Assembly: GCF_021029445.1 (NCBI RefSeq) | Contig: NZ_CP072610.1 | Span: forward strand, 1,364,001-1,428,000 | Direction of reading: 5' to 3' | Length of the DNA stretch: 64,000 nt | Origin: Pseudomonas wenzhouensis | GTDB lineage: Bacteria; Pseudomonadota; Gammaproteobacteria; Pseudomonadales; Pseudomonadaceae | Shown here: positions 17,042 through 25,950 of the stretch, in pieces | Layout: every line of letters begins with the position of its first letter | Position numbering within the stretch: the stretch's first letter is position 1 | Made by a program: the position numbers and the translations under genes | Notes under the pieces: generated by a model | Database searches by the model: none | What the model was told of the DNA's origin: nothing | Seen by the model: the letters and a program-made list of their open reading frames with translations, nothing else

Positions 17042-18027
17042 CACGCCACCTCCCGGATCGCGTCGGCATCGATGTTCAGGCTGACGCGCTGGCCAGCCGC
17101 GTGCAGGTCTGCAGCCGAGCGGTTGAGTACATCCACCAGCAGCTCCACGCCACGGGCCTCGACGCGGTAGCGGATGACGTTGCCGAGCAGGCTGTGACTG
17201 ACAATGGTGCCCTCGATCCCCTGAGCCGCGATTTGGATGGCTTCCGGGCGAATCGCCACGCGGCTGTTCACCGGGCGCAGCAGCAGGCGGCTGGCAGCAT
17301 CGGCGTCGAGCAGGTTGTAGTTGCCGATAAAGCCAGCGGCGAAGGCATCGGCCGGTGCGGTGTAGAGGGTTTCGGCATCGCCGCTCTGGACGATGTTACC
17401 GCCGTTCATCAGCACGATGCGGTCGCTCAAGACCAGCGCCTCTTCCTGATCGTGGGTGACGAAAATGGTGGTCAGGCCCAGCTCGCGCTGGATGGCACGA
17501 ATCTGCTCGCGCAGGTGTTTGCGGATGCGCGCATCCAGCGCCGACAGCGGTTCGTCGAGCAGCAGCAGGCGTGGGCGTGTGACCAGCGAGCGGGCCAGGG
17601 CCACGCGCTGGCACTGGCCGCCGGAAAGCTGGTGCGGATAGCGCCCGGCATAGTCGTTCAGCTCCACCAGCTCCAGCGCCTCGGCGACGCGCTTGCTGGC
17701 CTCGGCAGGCGGCACCTTCTGCATGCGCAGGCCGAAGGCGACGTTCTGCGCCACGGTCATGTTGGGGAACAGCGCGTAGCTCTGGAACACCATGCCGATA
17801 CCGCGTTTCTGCGGCGGCATCGGGACCAGATCCTCGCCACCCAGCAGGATCTGCCCGCCATCGACCGCAGTCAGGCCGGCGATGCAGCGCAGCAGGGTGG
17901 ACTTGCCACAGCCGGAGGGGCCGAGCAGGGTGATGAACTGGCCCTGGCCGATCTCGATATTGATGTCGGTGAAGATCCGCGTTGGGCCGTAGCTTTTGTG
18001 CAGGTTCTGGATGTGCAGAAAACTCAT
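17041..18027 (-). CDS. ABC transporter ATP-binding protein (PotA/PhnT-like)
   Basis: A 328-residue ATPase. The nucleotide-binding domain (about 1-235) has Walker A GPSGCGKST, signature LSGGQCQR, Walker B LLLLDEPLSALD and the H-loop THD. A C-terminal TOBE-like domain (about 265-328) is typical of iron, polyamine and phosphonate importers. The signature has Cys where most relatives have a second Gln. The start at 18027 lies just inside the upstream permease stop (4-base overlap). The long open frame upstream is the shadow of that permease. Confidence 0.9.
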   Translation of the reverse strand: MSFLHIQNLHKSYGPTRIFTDINIEIGQGQFITLLGPSGCGKSTLLRCIAGLTAVDGGQILLGGEDLVPMPPQKRGIGMVFQSYALFPNMTVAQNVAFGLRMQKVPPAEASKRVAEALELVELNDYAGRYPHQLSGGQCQRVALARSLVTRPRLLLLDEPLSALDARIRKHLREQIRAIQRELGLTTIFVTHDQEEALVLSDRIVLMNGGNIVQSGDAETLYTAPADAFAAGFIGNYNLLDADAASRLLLRPVNSRVAIRPEAIQIAAQGIEGTIVSHSLLGNVIRYRVEARGVELLVDVLNRSAADLHAAGQRVSLNIDADAIREVA

Positions 18028-18818
18028 GATTTGTCCTTGTTCAGACGGTTGGCTGCCCAGGTCATCAGCAGCACGAACATGAAATAGGAGATCACCAGGG
18101 CGCTGGTGAAATGGCCGCTGTCGTTGCGCATGTTGTACAGGTACACCTGTAGCGTCTCGTAGCGGCTGCCCACCAGCAGGTTGGCGAAGACGAATTCGCC
18201 GAACAGGAAGCTGAAGGACAGAAACACCGACACCATCAACCCCTTGCGCAGGTTCGGCAGCACCACCATAAAGGCCGCACGCCAGGTGCTGGCGCCGAGC
18301 AGGTGGGCGGCGTCCATCAGGTCGCGCAGGTTGATTGCCTGCAGGTTGTTGCTGATAGCGCGGTACATGAAGGGCAGGGCGATGGTGAAGAAGCAGCCGA
18401 TCAGAATCCATGGCGTACCGAGAATCGGCAGCGGGCCGGCGGCGAACAGCTGCATCAGCCCCACCGAAGACACCACCGGCGGAATGGCGAACGGCAGCAG
18501 AATCAGCACGTTCATCACCGCGTCGAGCTTGGGGAAGTGGTAGTTGACCACGAACAGCAGCGGCAGGATCAGCAGCAGGGACAGCGCCAGGGCGCCAAAG
18601 CACACCAGCAGCGAGCGACCGAAGGCGGCGAGAAAGCGCGCATCGCTCCACAGCGCCACGTACCACTTGAAGGTGAAGCCGCTGGGCAGGACGGTCGCCG
18701 ACCAACTCGTGGACAGCGAATACACCAGGGTGCCGAGCAGCGGAAGCAGCAGGATCAGAAACAGCAGGTAGACCACCAGTTGGTGGAACAGCGGCGAGCG
18801 TTTTTCAGCGGGCGACAT
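18024..18818 (-). CDS. ABC transporter permease (second subunit)
   Basis: Inner-membrane permease of 264 residues with about six transmembrane helices (first at residues 12-35) and the EAA-type cytoplasmic loop DLMDAAHLLGASTWRAAFMVVLP, which docks the ATPase. It belongs to the PotC/PhnV-like group. Both ends overlap neighbours: 4 bases with the ATPase and 14 with the other permease. Confidence 0.9.
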   Translation of the reverse strand: MSPAEKRSPLFHQLVVYLLFLILLLPLLGTLVYSLSTSWSATVLPSGFTFKWYVALWSDARFLAAFGRSLLVCFGALALSLLLILPLLFVVNYHFPKLDAVMNVLILLPFAIPPVVSSVGLMQLFAAGPLPILGTPWILIGCFFTIALPFMYRAISNNLQAINLRDLMDAAHLLGASTWRAAFMVVLPNLRKGLMVSVFLSFSFLFGEFVFANLLVGSRYETLQVYLYNMRNDSGHFTSALVISYFMFVLLMTWAANRLNKDKS

Positions 18819-19647
18819 GGTAGCTCCGGCGCAGCAGCCATTGGTGGACGATGGTGATAAGGGTCATCAGGCCGACCAGCACCATGGCCAGGGCGCTGGC
18901 CATGTTCGGGTCGAGGAAGATGTCGCCGGAGACCATCGCCGCGATACGGATCGGCAGGATGTTGAAGTTGCCGGTGGTCAGCGCATACACCGTGGCATAG
19001 GCGCCCAGGGCGTTGGCCAGGAGGATGACGAAGGTGCCGAGCAGCGCCGGGGTCAGTACCGGCAGGCCGATATGCCGCCAGAACTGCCAGTTGCTCGCGC
19101 CCAATAGCTCGGCCGATTCGCGCCAGTCTTCACGCAGGGCGTCGAAGGCCGGATAGAGCAGCAGCACCCCCAGGGGAATCTGGAAGTAGGTGTAGAGCAC
19201 GATCAGGCCGGTCTTGGAGTAGAGGTTGAAGTCCTCGATCACGCCCATCTGCTTGAGCAGGATGGTCAGCGCGCCGTTGAAACCGAGCAGGATGATGAAG
19301 GCGAAGGCCAGCGGCACGCCGGAGAAGTTGCTGGTCATGTTGGAAAAGGCCATGACGAAATCACGCAGGCGGCTGCTGACCTGGCGCAGCGAATAGCTGC
19401 CGATGATGGCGATGACGATGCCGAACAGGCTCGACCAGAAGGCCACCTCCAGGCTGTGGCGCATGGCCTGACGATAGAACGCCGAGGAAAACGCCTGCTG
19501 GAAATTGCCCAGCCCCCAGCCTTCGGTGGTGTTCAGGCTGTTGCTCGCCACCCAGGCCAGCGGTGCGATCTGGAAGGCGAAGAAGAACAGGGCGAAGGGT
19601 ACCAGGCACAGCAATGCCCAGCCCTTGCTGGAAATGGTGGACTTCAT
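18805..19647 (-). CDS. ABC transporter permease (first subunit)
   Basis: Inner-membrane permease of 280 residues, PotB/PhnU-like, about six transmembrane helices. The EAA loop (LREDWRESAELLGASNWQFW) is clear. The start at 19647 is within the ATGA overlap with the upstream phosphatase-superfamily gene. With its partner it forms the channel of the importer. Confidence 0.9.
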   Translation of the reverse strand: MKSTISSKGWALLCLVPFALFFFAFQIAPLAWVASNSLNTTEGWGLGNFQQAFSSAFYRQAMRHSLEVAFWSSLFGIVIAIIGSYSLRQVSSRLRDFVMAFSNMTSNFSGVPLAFAFIILLGFNGALTILLKQMGVIEDFNLYSKTGLIVLYTYFQIPLGVLLLYPAFDALREDWRESAELLGASNWQFWRHIGLPVLTPALLGTFVILLANALGAYATVYALTTGNFNILPIRIAAMVSGDIFLDPNMASALAMVLVGLMTLITIVHQWLLRRSYHVAR

Positions 19648-20450
19648 GCAAGCAGCTCCCTGCACCAGGGTTTGTCGTGAGCCACGCCGAGCAACTGACA
19701 GAGGGTGCCGCACAGTTCGGTCTGTTGCGGGCGGGCCGCTGGGTCGAGGCTGAACGCGCTGCCGAGGACGATCAGCGGCACTTCGCGCTCTTCCGGCAGC
19801 ACGCCGTTATGGCTACGGTCGTTGTTCATGCCGTGGTCGGCGGTCACCAGAATCTGGTAACCGGCGTCGAGCCAGGTCTGGATGTATTCGGCCAGCAGCA
19901 CGTCGGCCATGCGCGCGGCATTGCGGTACTGCGAGCTGTCGAGGCCGTGCTTGTGGCCGGCGTCGTCGATGTTCATCGGGTGTACCAGCAGCAGGTTGGG
20001 GCTATGGCGCTGACGCAGGCTGTCGGCATCGGCGAACAGGTGCGAATCCGGGTAATGGTCGGCGTAATAGAAGTGGCCCTGCTGAATCGGCAGCGATTCA
20101 TCGCTGGTGTGACGGTCGCGCGCAGCCTGGAAGGGCGCGCGGTTGTACAGCTCGCTGACCCAGTGATAAGCCGCAGCGGCAGTGCTCAGACCGGCATCAC
20201 GGGCGTAGTGAAAGACGCTGCGCTGATTCGACAGACGCACCACATCGTTGTTGACGATGCCGCTGTCGATGGGCGCCACGCCGGTGAGGATGCATTCGTA
20301 GAGCGGACGGGACAGTGCCGGCAATGCGCAATCGAGCTTATATAGTGCGGCACGCCCGGCCTGGCAGTAAGCCAACAGGTGCCCCAGCGCATGCTGGGCC
20401 ACCTGATAGCTCAGGCCATCCAGTACCACCAGGATGACGTTGTGTTTCAT
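19644..20450 (-). CDS. Alkaline-phosphatase-superfamily (nucleotide pyrophosphatase-like) hydrolase
   Basis: A 268-residue metalloenzyme of the type I phosphodiesterase/NPP/phosphonoacetate hydrolase group. Metal ligands and nucleophile are visible: LVVLDG (Asp near residue 10); LPALSRPLYECILTG, where Ser takes the place of the usual Thr nucleophile; DDAGHKHG (Asp and His); and TADHGMNND. It has no signal peptide, so it acts in the cytoplasm on imported substrate. It overlaps the next permease by 4 bases (ATGA). It probably splits a phosphodiester or phosphonate; the substrate is not determinable from sequence. Confidence 0.8.
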   Translation of the reverse strand: MKHNVILVVLDGLSYQVAQHALGHLLAYCQAGRAALYKLDCALPALSRPLYECILTGVAPIDSGIVNNDVVRLSNQRSVFHYARDAGLSTAAAAYHWVSELYNRAPFQAARDRHTSDESLPIQQGHFYYADHYPDSHLFADADSLRQRHSPNLLLVHPMNIDDAGHKHGLDSSQYRNAARMADVLLAEYIQTWLDAGYQILVTADHGMNNDRSHNGVLPEEREVPLIVLGSAFSLDPAARPQQTELCGTLCQLLGVAHDKPWCRELLA

Positions 20451-20469
20451 CTACTTCTCTCGTTCGGTC

Positions 20470-20528
20470 GTAGCCCGGATGCAATCCGGGGGCTTACTTG
20501 ACGATTGCCCCGGATTTCATCCGGGCTA
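20470..20528. repeat. REP pair (GTAGCCCGGAT family)
   Basis: GTAGCCCGGATGCAATCCGGG and, inverted, CCCCGGATTTCATCCGGGCTA. It lies in the 102-base gap between the binding-protein gene and the rest of its operon, where such hairpins commonly let the upstream gene be expressed more strongly. Confidence 0.75.
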
Positions 20529-20552
20529 AGGATCAATGGTGGCGCGGCCGCA

Positions 20553-21611
20553 TCAATTCATATTGATGATCACGTGCTCCTGCCACAGGCGCGGCAGCAT
20601 CTTGGAGGTATTCTCCCAGGCAGCAGCATCCTTGATCGGCTGAACATTGGCGTACTGCTCCTGCGGCAGCAGCTTGGCCTGCACTTCAGGCGGCATGTCG
20701 ATATGTTCGGCGCGGATCGGGCGGGCATTGCCCTTGGCCAGGTTGATCTGCCCGGCATCGCTCAGGATGTACTCGCGGGTCAGCTTGGCGGCATTGGGGT
20801 TCTTCGCCCACTTGTTGATGATGGTGCTGTAGCCGGAGATCACCGAACCGTCGGACGGGATCAGCACCTCGAAGCGCTCGGGGTCGATCTGGTCGCGGTA
20901 GCTCAGGCCGTTGAAGTCCCAGACGATACCCACTTCCACTTCACCCTTTTCCAGGGTCTGGATGGTCGGGTTGGCCAGCGACAGGCGGCGCTGCTTGGCC
21001 AGTTCGCCGTAGAAGTCCAGCGCCGGCTGGATATTGCTCTCGTTGCCACCCATGGCGATGGCTGCGGCCAGTACGCCGTTCACGGCTTGCGCGGCGGTGC
21101 TCACGTCCCCGGCAGAGACCTTGTAGGTGCCGGTCTTGAGGTCAGCCCAGGAACGCGGAATATCCTTGACCAGCTGCTTGTTGACGATGAAGGCGATGGA
21201 GCCGGTATAGGCCAGCATCCAGTGGCCATCTTCATCCTTGGCCCAATCCGGAATCTGCGCCCAGGTGCTCGGTTTGTAAGGCTGAGTCACACCTTGTTGT
21301 ACGGCGATGGGGCCGAAGGCGGCGCCGACGTCACCAATATCGGCAGTGGCGTTTTCCTTCTCGGCGGCGAACTTGGCGATTTCCTGCGCCGAGCTCATGT
21401 CGGTGTCCTGGTGCTTGAGGCCATAGAGCCTGGTCAGGTCGGCCCAGGTGTCTTTCCAGTTGGCCCAGCTGTCGGGCATCCCCACGCTATTCACCGCGCC
21501 TTCGGCGCGTGCGGTCTGTTCCAGCGCCTGCAAGTCGGTGCCTTCGGCCATGGCAGAGGTCGCCAGGGCGATGGCCGAGCCCATCAGTGAAGCCAGCAGC
21601 AGTTGTTTCAT
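20553..21611 (-). CDS. Periplasmic substrate-binding protein of ABC importer
   Basis: A 352-residue PotD/PhnS/ferric-binding-type solute receptor. The signal peptide (MKQLLLASLMGSAIALATSAMAEG) is followed by a two-lobe binding fold with WADLKTGTYKVSAGD and VEVGIVWDFNG, typical of this class. It is first in the operon, read away from the GntR/UTRA regulator. The ligand cannot be read from sequence. Relatives annotated for 2-aminoethylphosphonate share this gene neighbourhood style, and the phosphatase-type enzymes next door favour a phosphorus-containing ligand. Confidence 0.88.
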   Translation of the reverse strand: MKQLLLASLMGSAIALATSAMAEGTDLQALEQTARAEGAVNSVGMPDSWANWKDTWADLTRLYGLKHQDTDMSSAQEIAKFAAEKENATADIGDVGAAFGPIAVQQGVTQPYKPSTWAQIPDWAKDEDGHWMLAYTGSIAFIVNKQLVKDIPRSWADLKTGTYKVSAGDVSTAAQAVNGVLAAAIAMGGNESNIQPALDFYGELAKQRRLSLANPTIQTLEKGEVEVGIVWDFNGLSYRDQIDPERFEVLIPSDGSVISGYSTIINKWAKNPNAAKLTREYILSDAGQINLAKGNARPIRAEHIDMPPEVQAKLLPQEQYANVQPIKDAAAWENTSKMLPRLWQEHVIINMN

Positions 21612-21927
21612 TGGAAACTCCTTTGCGGTGAGAGTGTTGGTCTAGATCAGCAATACCCGAGCCAATCTAAGCACCTTCGATGACAGTTTTATGTCCGAGC
21701 AAGGTTGATGGATGTCCAGTTGCAGTCAGTTGGCGCGCTCATCAAGCGTAGACCATGGATAAGTGGCTGATTTGATGGGCTGTGAACAAATGTGACGGTG
21801 GCATGTGGTGTGCTTGCAGCACGACTGTCATCTGTCAGTCATCTAGACTGCCTAGTCTTGTAGCCCATCTGAGCGAGTGATTGTTGCCCTGTAATGGGGC
21901 TGGACTAGTCCAAAAGGGGAAGTGTTG
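21612..21927. promoter_or_regulatory. Divergent control region with candidate GntR operators
   Basis: This 316-base gap separates the binding-protein gene and the GntR gene. Three related palindromic elements stand out: TGGTCTAGATCA (21638-21649), AGACT-N4-AGTCT (21845-21858) and GGACTAGTCC (21902-21911), the last immediately before the regulator gene. They share a TCTAG or CTAG core and are plausible binding sites of the adjacent regulator. No gene is seen in the gap. Confidence 0.4.
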
Positions 21928-22644
21928 ATGCGCGAAGCAGCGCCGCGGGCCGTCACCCTCATCTGTAGCGCCTTGCAGGAGCAGATCGACCGTGGTTTGT
22001 TGCCTGCCGGCAGCAAGTTGCCGGCCGAGCGCAAACTCAGTGAGTTGTTCGATACCACGCGCATCACCCTGCGCGAGGCGCTGGGCCAACTGGAGGCGCA
22101 GGGGCTGATCTATCGCGAGGAGCGTCGGGGCTGGTTCGTTTCGCCGCAGCGGGTGGTCTACAACCCGCTGGTGCGTACTCACTTTCATGCCATGGTTGCC
22201 GAGCAGGGGCGTGTGCCGGCGACCGAGGTGCTGAGTGCGCGCCTGCTGCCGGCCAGTGCGCATATCTGTCAGGTGCTGGAGCTGCCGGCACTGTCGAGCG
22301 TCTATCAGGTGTGCCGTGCGCGGCGTATCGACGGGCGTTTGGTGCTGTATGTCGAGCACTACCTCAACCCGGCCTACTTTCCCGGCATTCTCGAGTTCAA
22401 CCTGACGCGCTCGCTGACCGACCTGTATGCCAGTGAATACGCTATTCGTTATGGTCGGGTGCGCTTCGAGATGGTGCCCACCGCGTTGCACGCCGAGGCC
22501 GCGGCCTGCCTCAAGGTGGCGGCGGGCAGCCCGGCGCTGCGCATCACCCGGGTCAATCGTGACCAGCATGGGCGCATCATCGACTGTGATCTGGAGTTCT
22601 GGCGCCACGACGCCATTCACGTCAGCGTCGAGGTGCCGGAGTAG
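21928..22644 (+). CDS. GntR-family (HutC/UTRA) transcriptional regulator
   Basis: A 238-residue repressor-type regulator. The N-terminal winged helix (LPAGSKLPAERKLSELFDTT, RITLREALGQLEAQGL, about residues 20-75) is followed by a UTRA ligand-binding domain ending SPALRITRVNRDQHGRIID. PhnR, which controls aminoethylphosphonate transport in enterics, is of this type. It diverges from the transporter operon and probably senses its substrate. The ATG at 21928 with AAGGGGAAG before it is preferred to GTG at 21922. Confidence 0.88.
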   Translation: MREAAPRAVTLICSALQEQIDRGLLPAGSKLPAERKLSELFDTTRITLREALGQLEAQGLIYREERRGWFVSPQRVVYNPLVRTHFHAMVAEQGRVPATEVLSARLLPASAHICQVLELPALSSVYQVCRARRIDGRLVLYVEHYLNPAYFPGILEFNLTRSLTDLYASEYAIRYGRVRFEMVPTALHAEAAACLKVAAGSPALRITRVNRDQHGRIIDCDLEFWRHDAIHVSVEVPE

Positions 22645-22676
22645 CGGGTTGTGTCCGTGCCGTTGTCAGCAGCAGA

Positions 22677-23213
22677 TTATTGGCGACCCAGTGCCAGGCA
22701 GGACGGCTCGTAGTTCTGCTGGCAGGCACTCTGGTACAGGCGTTTGGCCTGGTCGGGGTCGCGTGGTACGCCGCCTTCGCCGCGACGGTAGAGGTTACCC
22801 AGCACATGCTGGGCCATCGGGTTGCCGGCAGCGGCAGACTGGTTGAGGTACTTGAGCATGTTCTGCTGGTTGGCCAGTTCCGGCGCATCACGGCCGGTGT
22901 AGAGGTAGGCCAGGCTGACGGCCGCCATGGCGTGACCCTTGTCGGCAGCCTGCTTCCACCAGTACTCGGCCTGCCTGAGGTTCTTTTCCGGCTGGCCGAC
23001 GAAATAACTGCTACCCAGCTGGAACTGGCTGTCCAGATCGCCGCGTTGCGCCTGCTGGCGCAGTTGCTCCTGTTCGCTCTGGGTGACGGGTTGTTCGACC
23101 TGTGTTTGTGTGTCCGGCGCGGCGGTATCGGGTTCACGCCCGGCACAGCCTGCCAGCAACGCCAGGGCGAGCAGGGCAGTGGTGGCATGACGCAGGTTGA
23201 ATGGGCTGGGCAT
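22677..23213 (-). CDS. Sel1-repeat lipoprotein
   Basis: A 178-residue lipoprotein. The signal ends in lipobox LLAGC (Cys about residue 23). Then come a Gln- and Thr-rich linker (residues 24-60) and Sel1 repeats (about 60-178: AQRGDLDSQFQLGSSYFVG, AADKGHAMAAVSLAYLYTG, AAAGNPMAQHVLGNLYRRG). It is likely a periplasmic scaffold; partners are unknown. Convergent with the GntR gene, with about 30 bases between them. Confidence 0.8.
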   Translation of the reverse strand: MPSPFNLRHATTALLALALLAGCAGREPDTAAPDTQTQVEQPVTQSEQEQLRQQAQRGDLDSQFQLGSSYFVGQPEKNLRQAEYWWKQAADKGHAMAAVSLAYLYTGRDAPELANQQNMLKYLNQSAAAGNPMAQHVLGNLYRRGEGGVPRDPDQAKRLYQSACQQNYEPSCLALGRQ

Positions 23214-23366
23214 GGCAGAGGGCTCCGTAGGCGATAAACAGGTAAGTCGCTATTAGGCTCACCTTGACCACCTTAGTTCGTTCTGGCCGATCAGTCTGTC
23301 GTTGGCGGCTTCACAGGCGCGCCATGAGCTGCAATCCTGAGTGCTGATTTCGCTTATGGGGCAGTC

Positions 23367-24494
23367 ATGAAGATCAGTGCGGATTTCGACAGTGGCAACA
23401 TCCAGGTCATCGATGCCAGTGACCCGCAGCGCGTGCTGCTGGCCATGCGCCCGGACCTCAACAGCCATCATTTCCAGTGGTTTCACTTTCAGGTCGATGA
23501 GCTGCAGCCTGGCCAGCGTTATGGCTTCTGTCTGAGCAATGCCGGGCAGTCGGCCTACAACCGCGCCTGGGACGGTTACCAGGCCGTGGCCAGTTACGAT
23601 CAGCGGGACTGGTTTCGCGTGCCGACCCGTTTCGAGGACGGTCAGTTGCATTTCCAGTTGCAGGCCGAGCAGGCGAGCGTGCGCTTCGCCTATTTCGAGC
23701 CCTACCCGCGAGCGCGCCATGAACGCCTGATCGCCACGGCGCTGGAGCGCGGCGCCGAGCTGGTGGCCAGCGGCAGAAGCCTGGAGGGCCGCGATATCCA
23801 GCTCCTGCGCATTGGTGGCCAGCCCGGCGCTGCACGCAAACTGTGGATCATCGCCCAGCAGCATCCCGGCGAACACATGGCCGAATGGTTCATGGAGGGG
23901 CTGATCGAACGTCTGCAGAATCCGCAGGATGCCGAGATGACCGCGTTATTGAAGCACGCCGAGTTCTATCTGGTGCCGAACATGAACCCGGACGGTGCCT
24001 ATCGCGGCCACCTGCGCACCAATCATGCCGGGCAGGACCTCAATCGTGCCTGGCAGTCGGCCAGCTCCGAGCGCAGCCCGGAAGTGCTGTTCGTGCTGCA
24101 ACACATGCAGCGCATCGGCGTTGACCTGTTCCTCGATATCCACGGTGACGAGGAAATTCCCCATGTGTTCACTGCCGGCTGCGAGGGCAACCCCGGGTAC
24201 AGCCCGCGACTGGCAGCGTTGGAAGAGGACTTTCGCCGCTGCCTGGTCGGTATCGGCGCGGAGTTCCAGACCCGCTTCGGCTACCCGCGTGACGAGCCCG
24301 GCCAGGCCAATATGACCCTGGCTTGCAACGCTGTGGGTGAGGCCTTCGACTGCCTGTCGTTCACCATCGAAATGCCGTTCAAGGATCACGACGACAACCC
24401 GCAGCCACGTACGGGCTGGAACGGTGCGCGTTCACAGAAGCTGGGACAGGATGTGTTGAGCGTGCTGGCGCAGATGGTCGCGACCCTGAGGTAG
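23367..24494 (+). CDS. M14 zinc carboxypeptidase, cytosolic-carboxypeptidase-like
   Basis: A 375-residue metallopeptidase. An N-terminal beta-sandwich (about 1-120), characteristic of the cytosolic carboxypeptidase (CCP) subfamily, precedes the M14 domain. Zinc ligands are HPGE (His and Glu, with AQQHPGEHMAEWFMEG) and the His of LFLDIHGDEE. Substrate binding NPDGAYRGHLRTN and DLNR are conserved, as is the late catalytic Glu in FTIEMPFKDH. No signal peptide, so cytoplasmic. Bacterial substrates are not established. Confidence 0.88.
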   Translation: MKISADFDSGNIQVIDASDPQRVLLAMRPDLNSHHFQWFHFQVDELQPGQRYGFCLSNAGQSAYNRAWDGYQAVASYDQRDWFRVPTRFEDGQLHFQLQAEQASVRFAYFEPYPRARHERLIATALERGAELVASGRSLEGRDIQLLRIGGQPGAARKLWIIAQQHPGEHMAEWFMEGLIERLQNPQDAEMTALLKHAEFYLVPNMNPDGAYRGHLRTNHAGQDLNRAWQSASSERSPEVLFVLQHMQRIGVDLFLDIHGDEEIPHVFTAGCEGNPGYSPRLAALEEDFRRCLVGIGAEFQTRFGYPRDEPGQANMTLACNAVGEAFDCLSFTIEMPFKDHDDNPQPRTGWNGARSQKLGQDVLSVLAQMVATLR

Positions 24495-24583
24495 GCAGTA
24501 CCGCTTCGTCACGCAACAAGTCGCACCTTGCGAGCCATGCAGTGGTACAGCGCCCATCCCGCGAAGGCAGCGGGGGAGACAGA

Positions 24584-24611
24584 CAAAAAAAGCCCGTCAC
24601 GAGGACGGGCG
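24584..24611 (-). terminator. Rho-independent terminator of the OprD-family porin
   Basis: On the minus strand GCCCGTC, a 5-base loop, GACGGGC, then seven Ts. It lies about 50 bases past the porin stop. Confidence 0.85.
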
Positions 24612-24663
24612 TAAAGTGCCGTAAACACACAGGAGTCAATAGGACGCAGTGATGCGTCCGCTA

Positions 24664-25950
24664 TTACAGAAGCGACAGCGGGTAGTTGATGATCAGGCGG
24701 TTCTCGTGCAGATCCTGGCCCGCGTCGCGACGCACATCGGAGTTGCGCCAGCGGATGCTCAGGTTCTTCAGCGTGCCTTCCTGGATGGTGTAGGCCAGCT
24801 CGGATTCGCGGCCCCATTCCTCGGCGTTCTCGCGGGTTTTCACGCCATTGGTGTAGACGTCGATGTTGCTACCGCTGACGTAACGGTTCATCAGGGTCAG
24901 GCCCGGAATGCCGAGGCCGGCGAAGTTGTAGTCATGGCGGATCTGCCAGGAGCGCTCTTCCGGGTTGTCATAGCTGTTGGTGAAACCGTCGTTGACCAGG
25001 GTGCCGCCGCTGGCGCCGTCGATACGCATGAACTTGGTGTCGCCGCTGAGCTTTTGGTAGGCAACCATGAAGCTGTTGTTGCCGGTCTTGGCCGTGAGCG
25101 CGCCTTGATAGACCTTGTTGTCCAGGTTGCCGGCCTTGGCCGCACCTTCTTCCTTGCCGGTGACGTAGCCGAGGTTGGCGCCCAGTACCCAGTCACCGAC
25201 CGCTTGGCTGTGGGTCAGTTGCACGTAGCTCTGCTGATAGACGTCTTCCAGGCGTGCGTGCCAGACGCCGACCATGGTGTTGTTGCCGTTGAAGCGGTAT
25301 TCACCACCGCCGAAGTTGAAGTCATCACCCTCTACACCACCGAAAGACATCTCCTCACGGCTGGCATCGTTGCGCTGGCTGTTCTTCCAGAACTGGCCAC
25401 CGTACAGGGTCAGACCGTCGATCTCGTTGGAGGTCAGCTGGGCACCCTGGAAGGTTTGCGGCAGCGAACGGCCATCGTCGGCCCGCAGGATCGGCAGCAC
25501 GGCGAACCACTCGCCGACCTTTAGTTCGGTCTTGGAGAGCTTGGCTTTGGCGGCTACGGCGGTGCGGCCGAACTGATCAGCCGCCTGGCCGTCATTGTGG
25601 ATCGGCATCAGTTGGGTATTGGCGGCGCCGCGGTTGCCGTCCAGCTTGAGGCTGTACAGGCCGAGCACATCGAGGCCAAAGCCGACGGTGCCTTCGGTGA
25701 AGCCGGAGCGTGCATCGAGAATGAAGTTCTGCGTCCAGCCTTCGGCCTGGCCCTGGCGCTCACGATTGTTTGCCGGGCCGATCATCGGGTCGGTGCCATT
25801 GAGGTAGTTACGGTTGAAGTAGTAGTTGCGCAGGCCGAGGGTGACCTTGGCGTCTTCGACGAAGCCGGCGGCGTGCGTGGCTGTTGGCATAACCAGGGCC
25901 AGAGCCGTGCTGCCGAGCAGGGCCAATGGAACGATGTTGCGTGCGGTCAT
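24664..25950 (-). CDS. OprD-family outer-membrane porin
   Basis: Substrate-selective beta-barrel channel of 428 residues. It has a signal peptide (MTARNIVPLALLGSTALALVMPTATHA), the N-terminal FVEDAKVTLGLRNYYFNRNY typical of OprD proteins, repeated amphipathic strands and a terminal Leu-rich strand (LIINYPLSLL). OprD members take up amino acids, aromatic acids or peptides; the ligand is not readable. The start at 25950 has GGGAG about 10 bases upstream, and an in-frame start at 25983 is less likely. A long upstream region with GTTGT/ACAAC repeats may control it. Confidence 0.9.
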   Translation of the reverse strand: MTARNIVPLALLGSTALALVMPTATHAAGFVEDAKVTLGLRNYYFNRNYLNGTDPMIGPANNRERQGQAEGWTQNFILDARSGFTEGTVGFGLDVLGLYSLKLDGNRGAANTQLMPIHNDGQAADQFGRTAVAAKAKLSKTELKVGEWFAVLPILRADDGRSLPQTFQGAQLTSNEIDGLTLYGGQFWKNSQRNDASREEMSFGGVEGDDFNFGGGEYRFNGNNTMVGVWHARLEDVYQQSYVQLTHSQAVGDWVLGANLGYVTGKEEGAAKAGNLDNKVYQGALTAKTGNNSFMVAYQKLSGDTKFMRIDGASGGTLVNDGFTNSYDNPEERSWQIRHDYNFAGLGIPGLTLMNRYVSGSNIDVYTNGVKTRENAEEWGRESELAYTIQEGTLKNLSIRWRNSDVRRDAGQDLHENRLIINYPLSLL

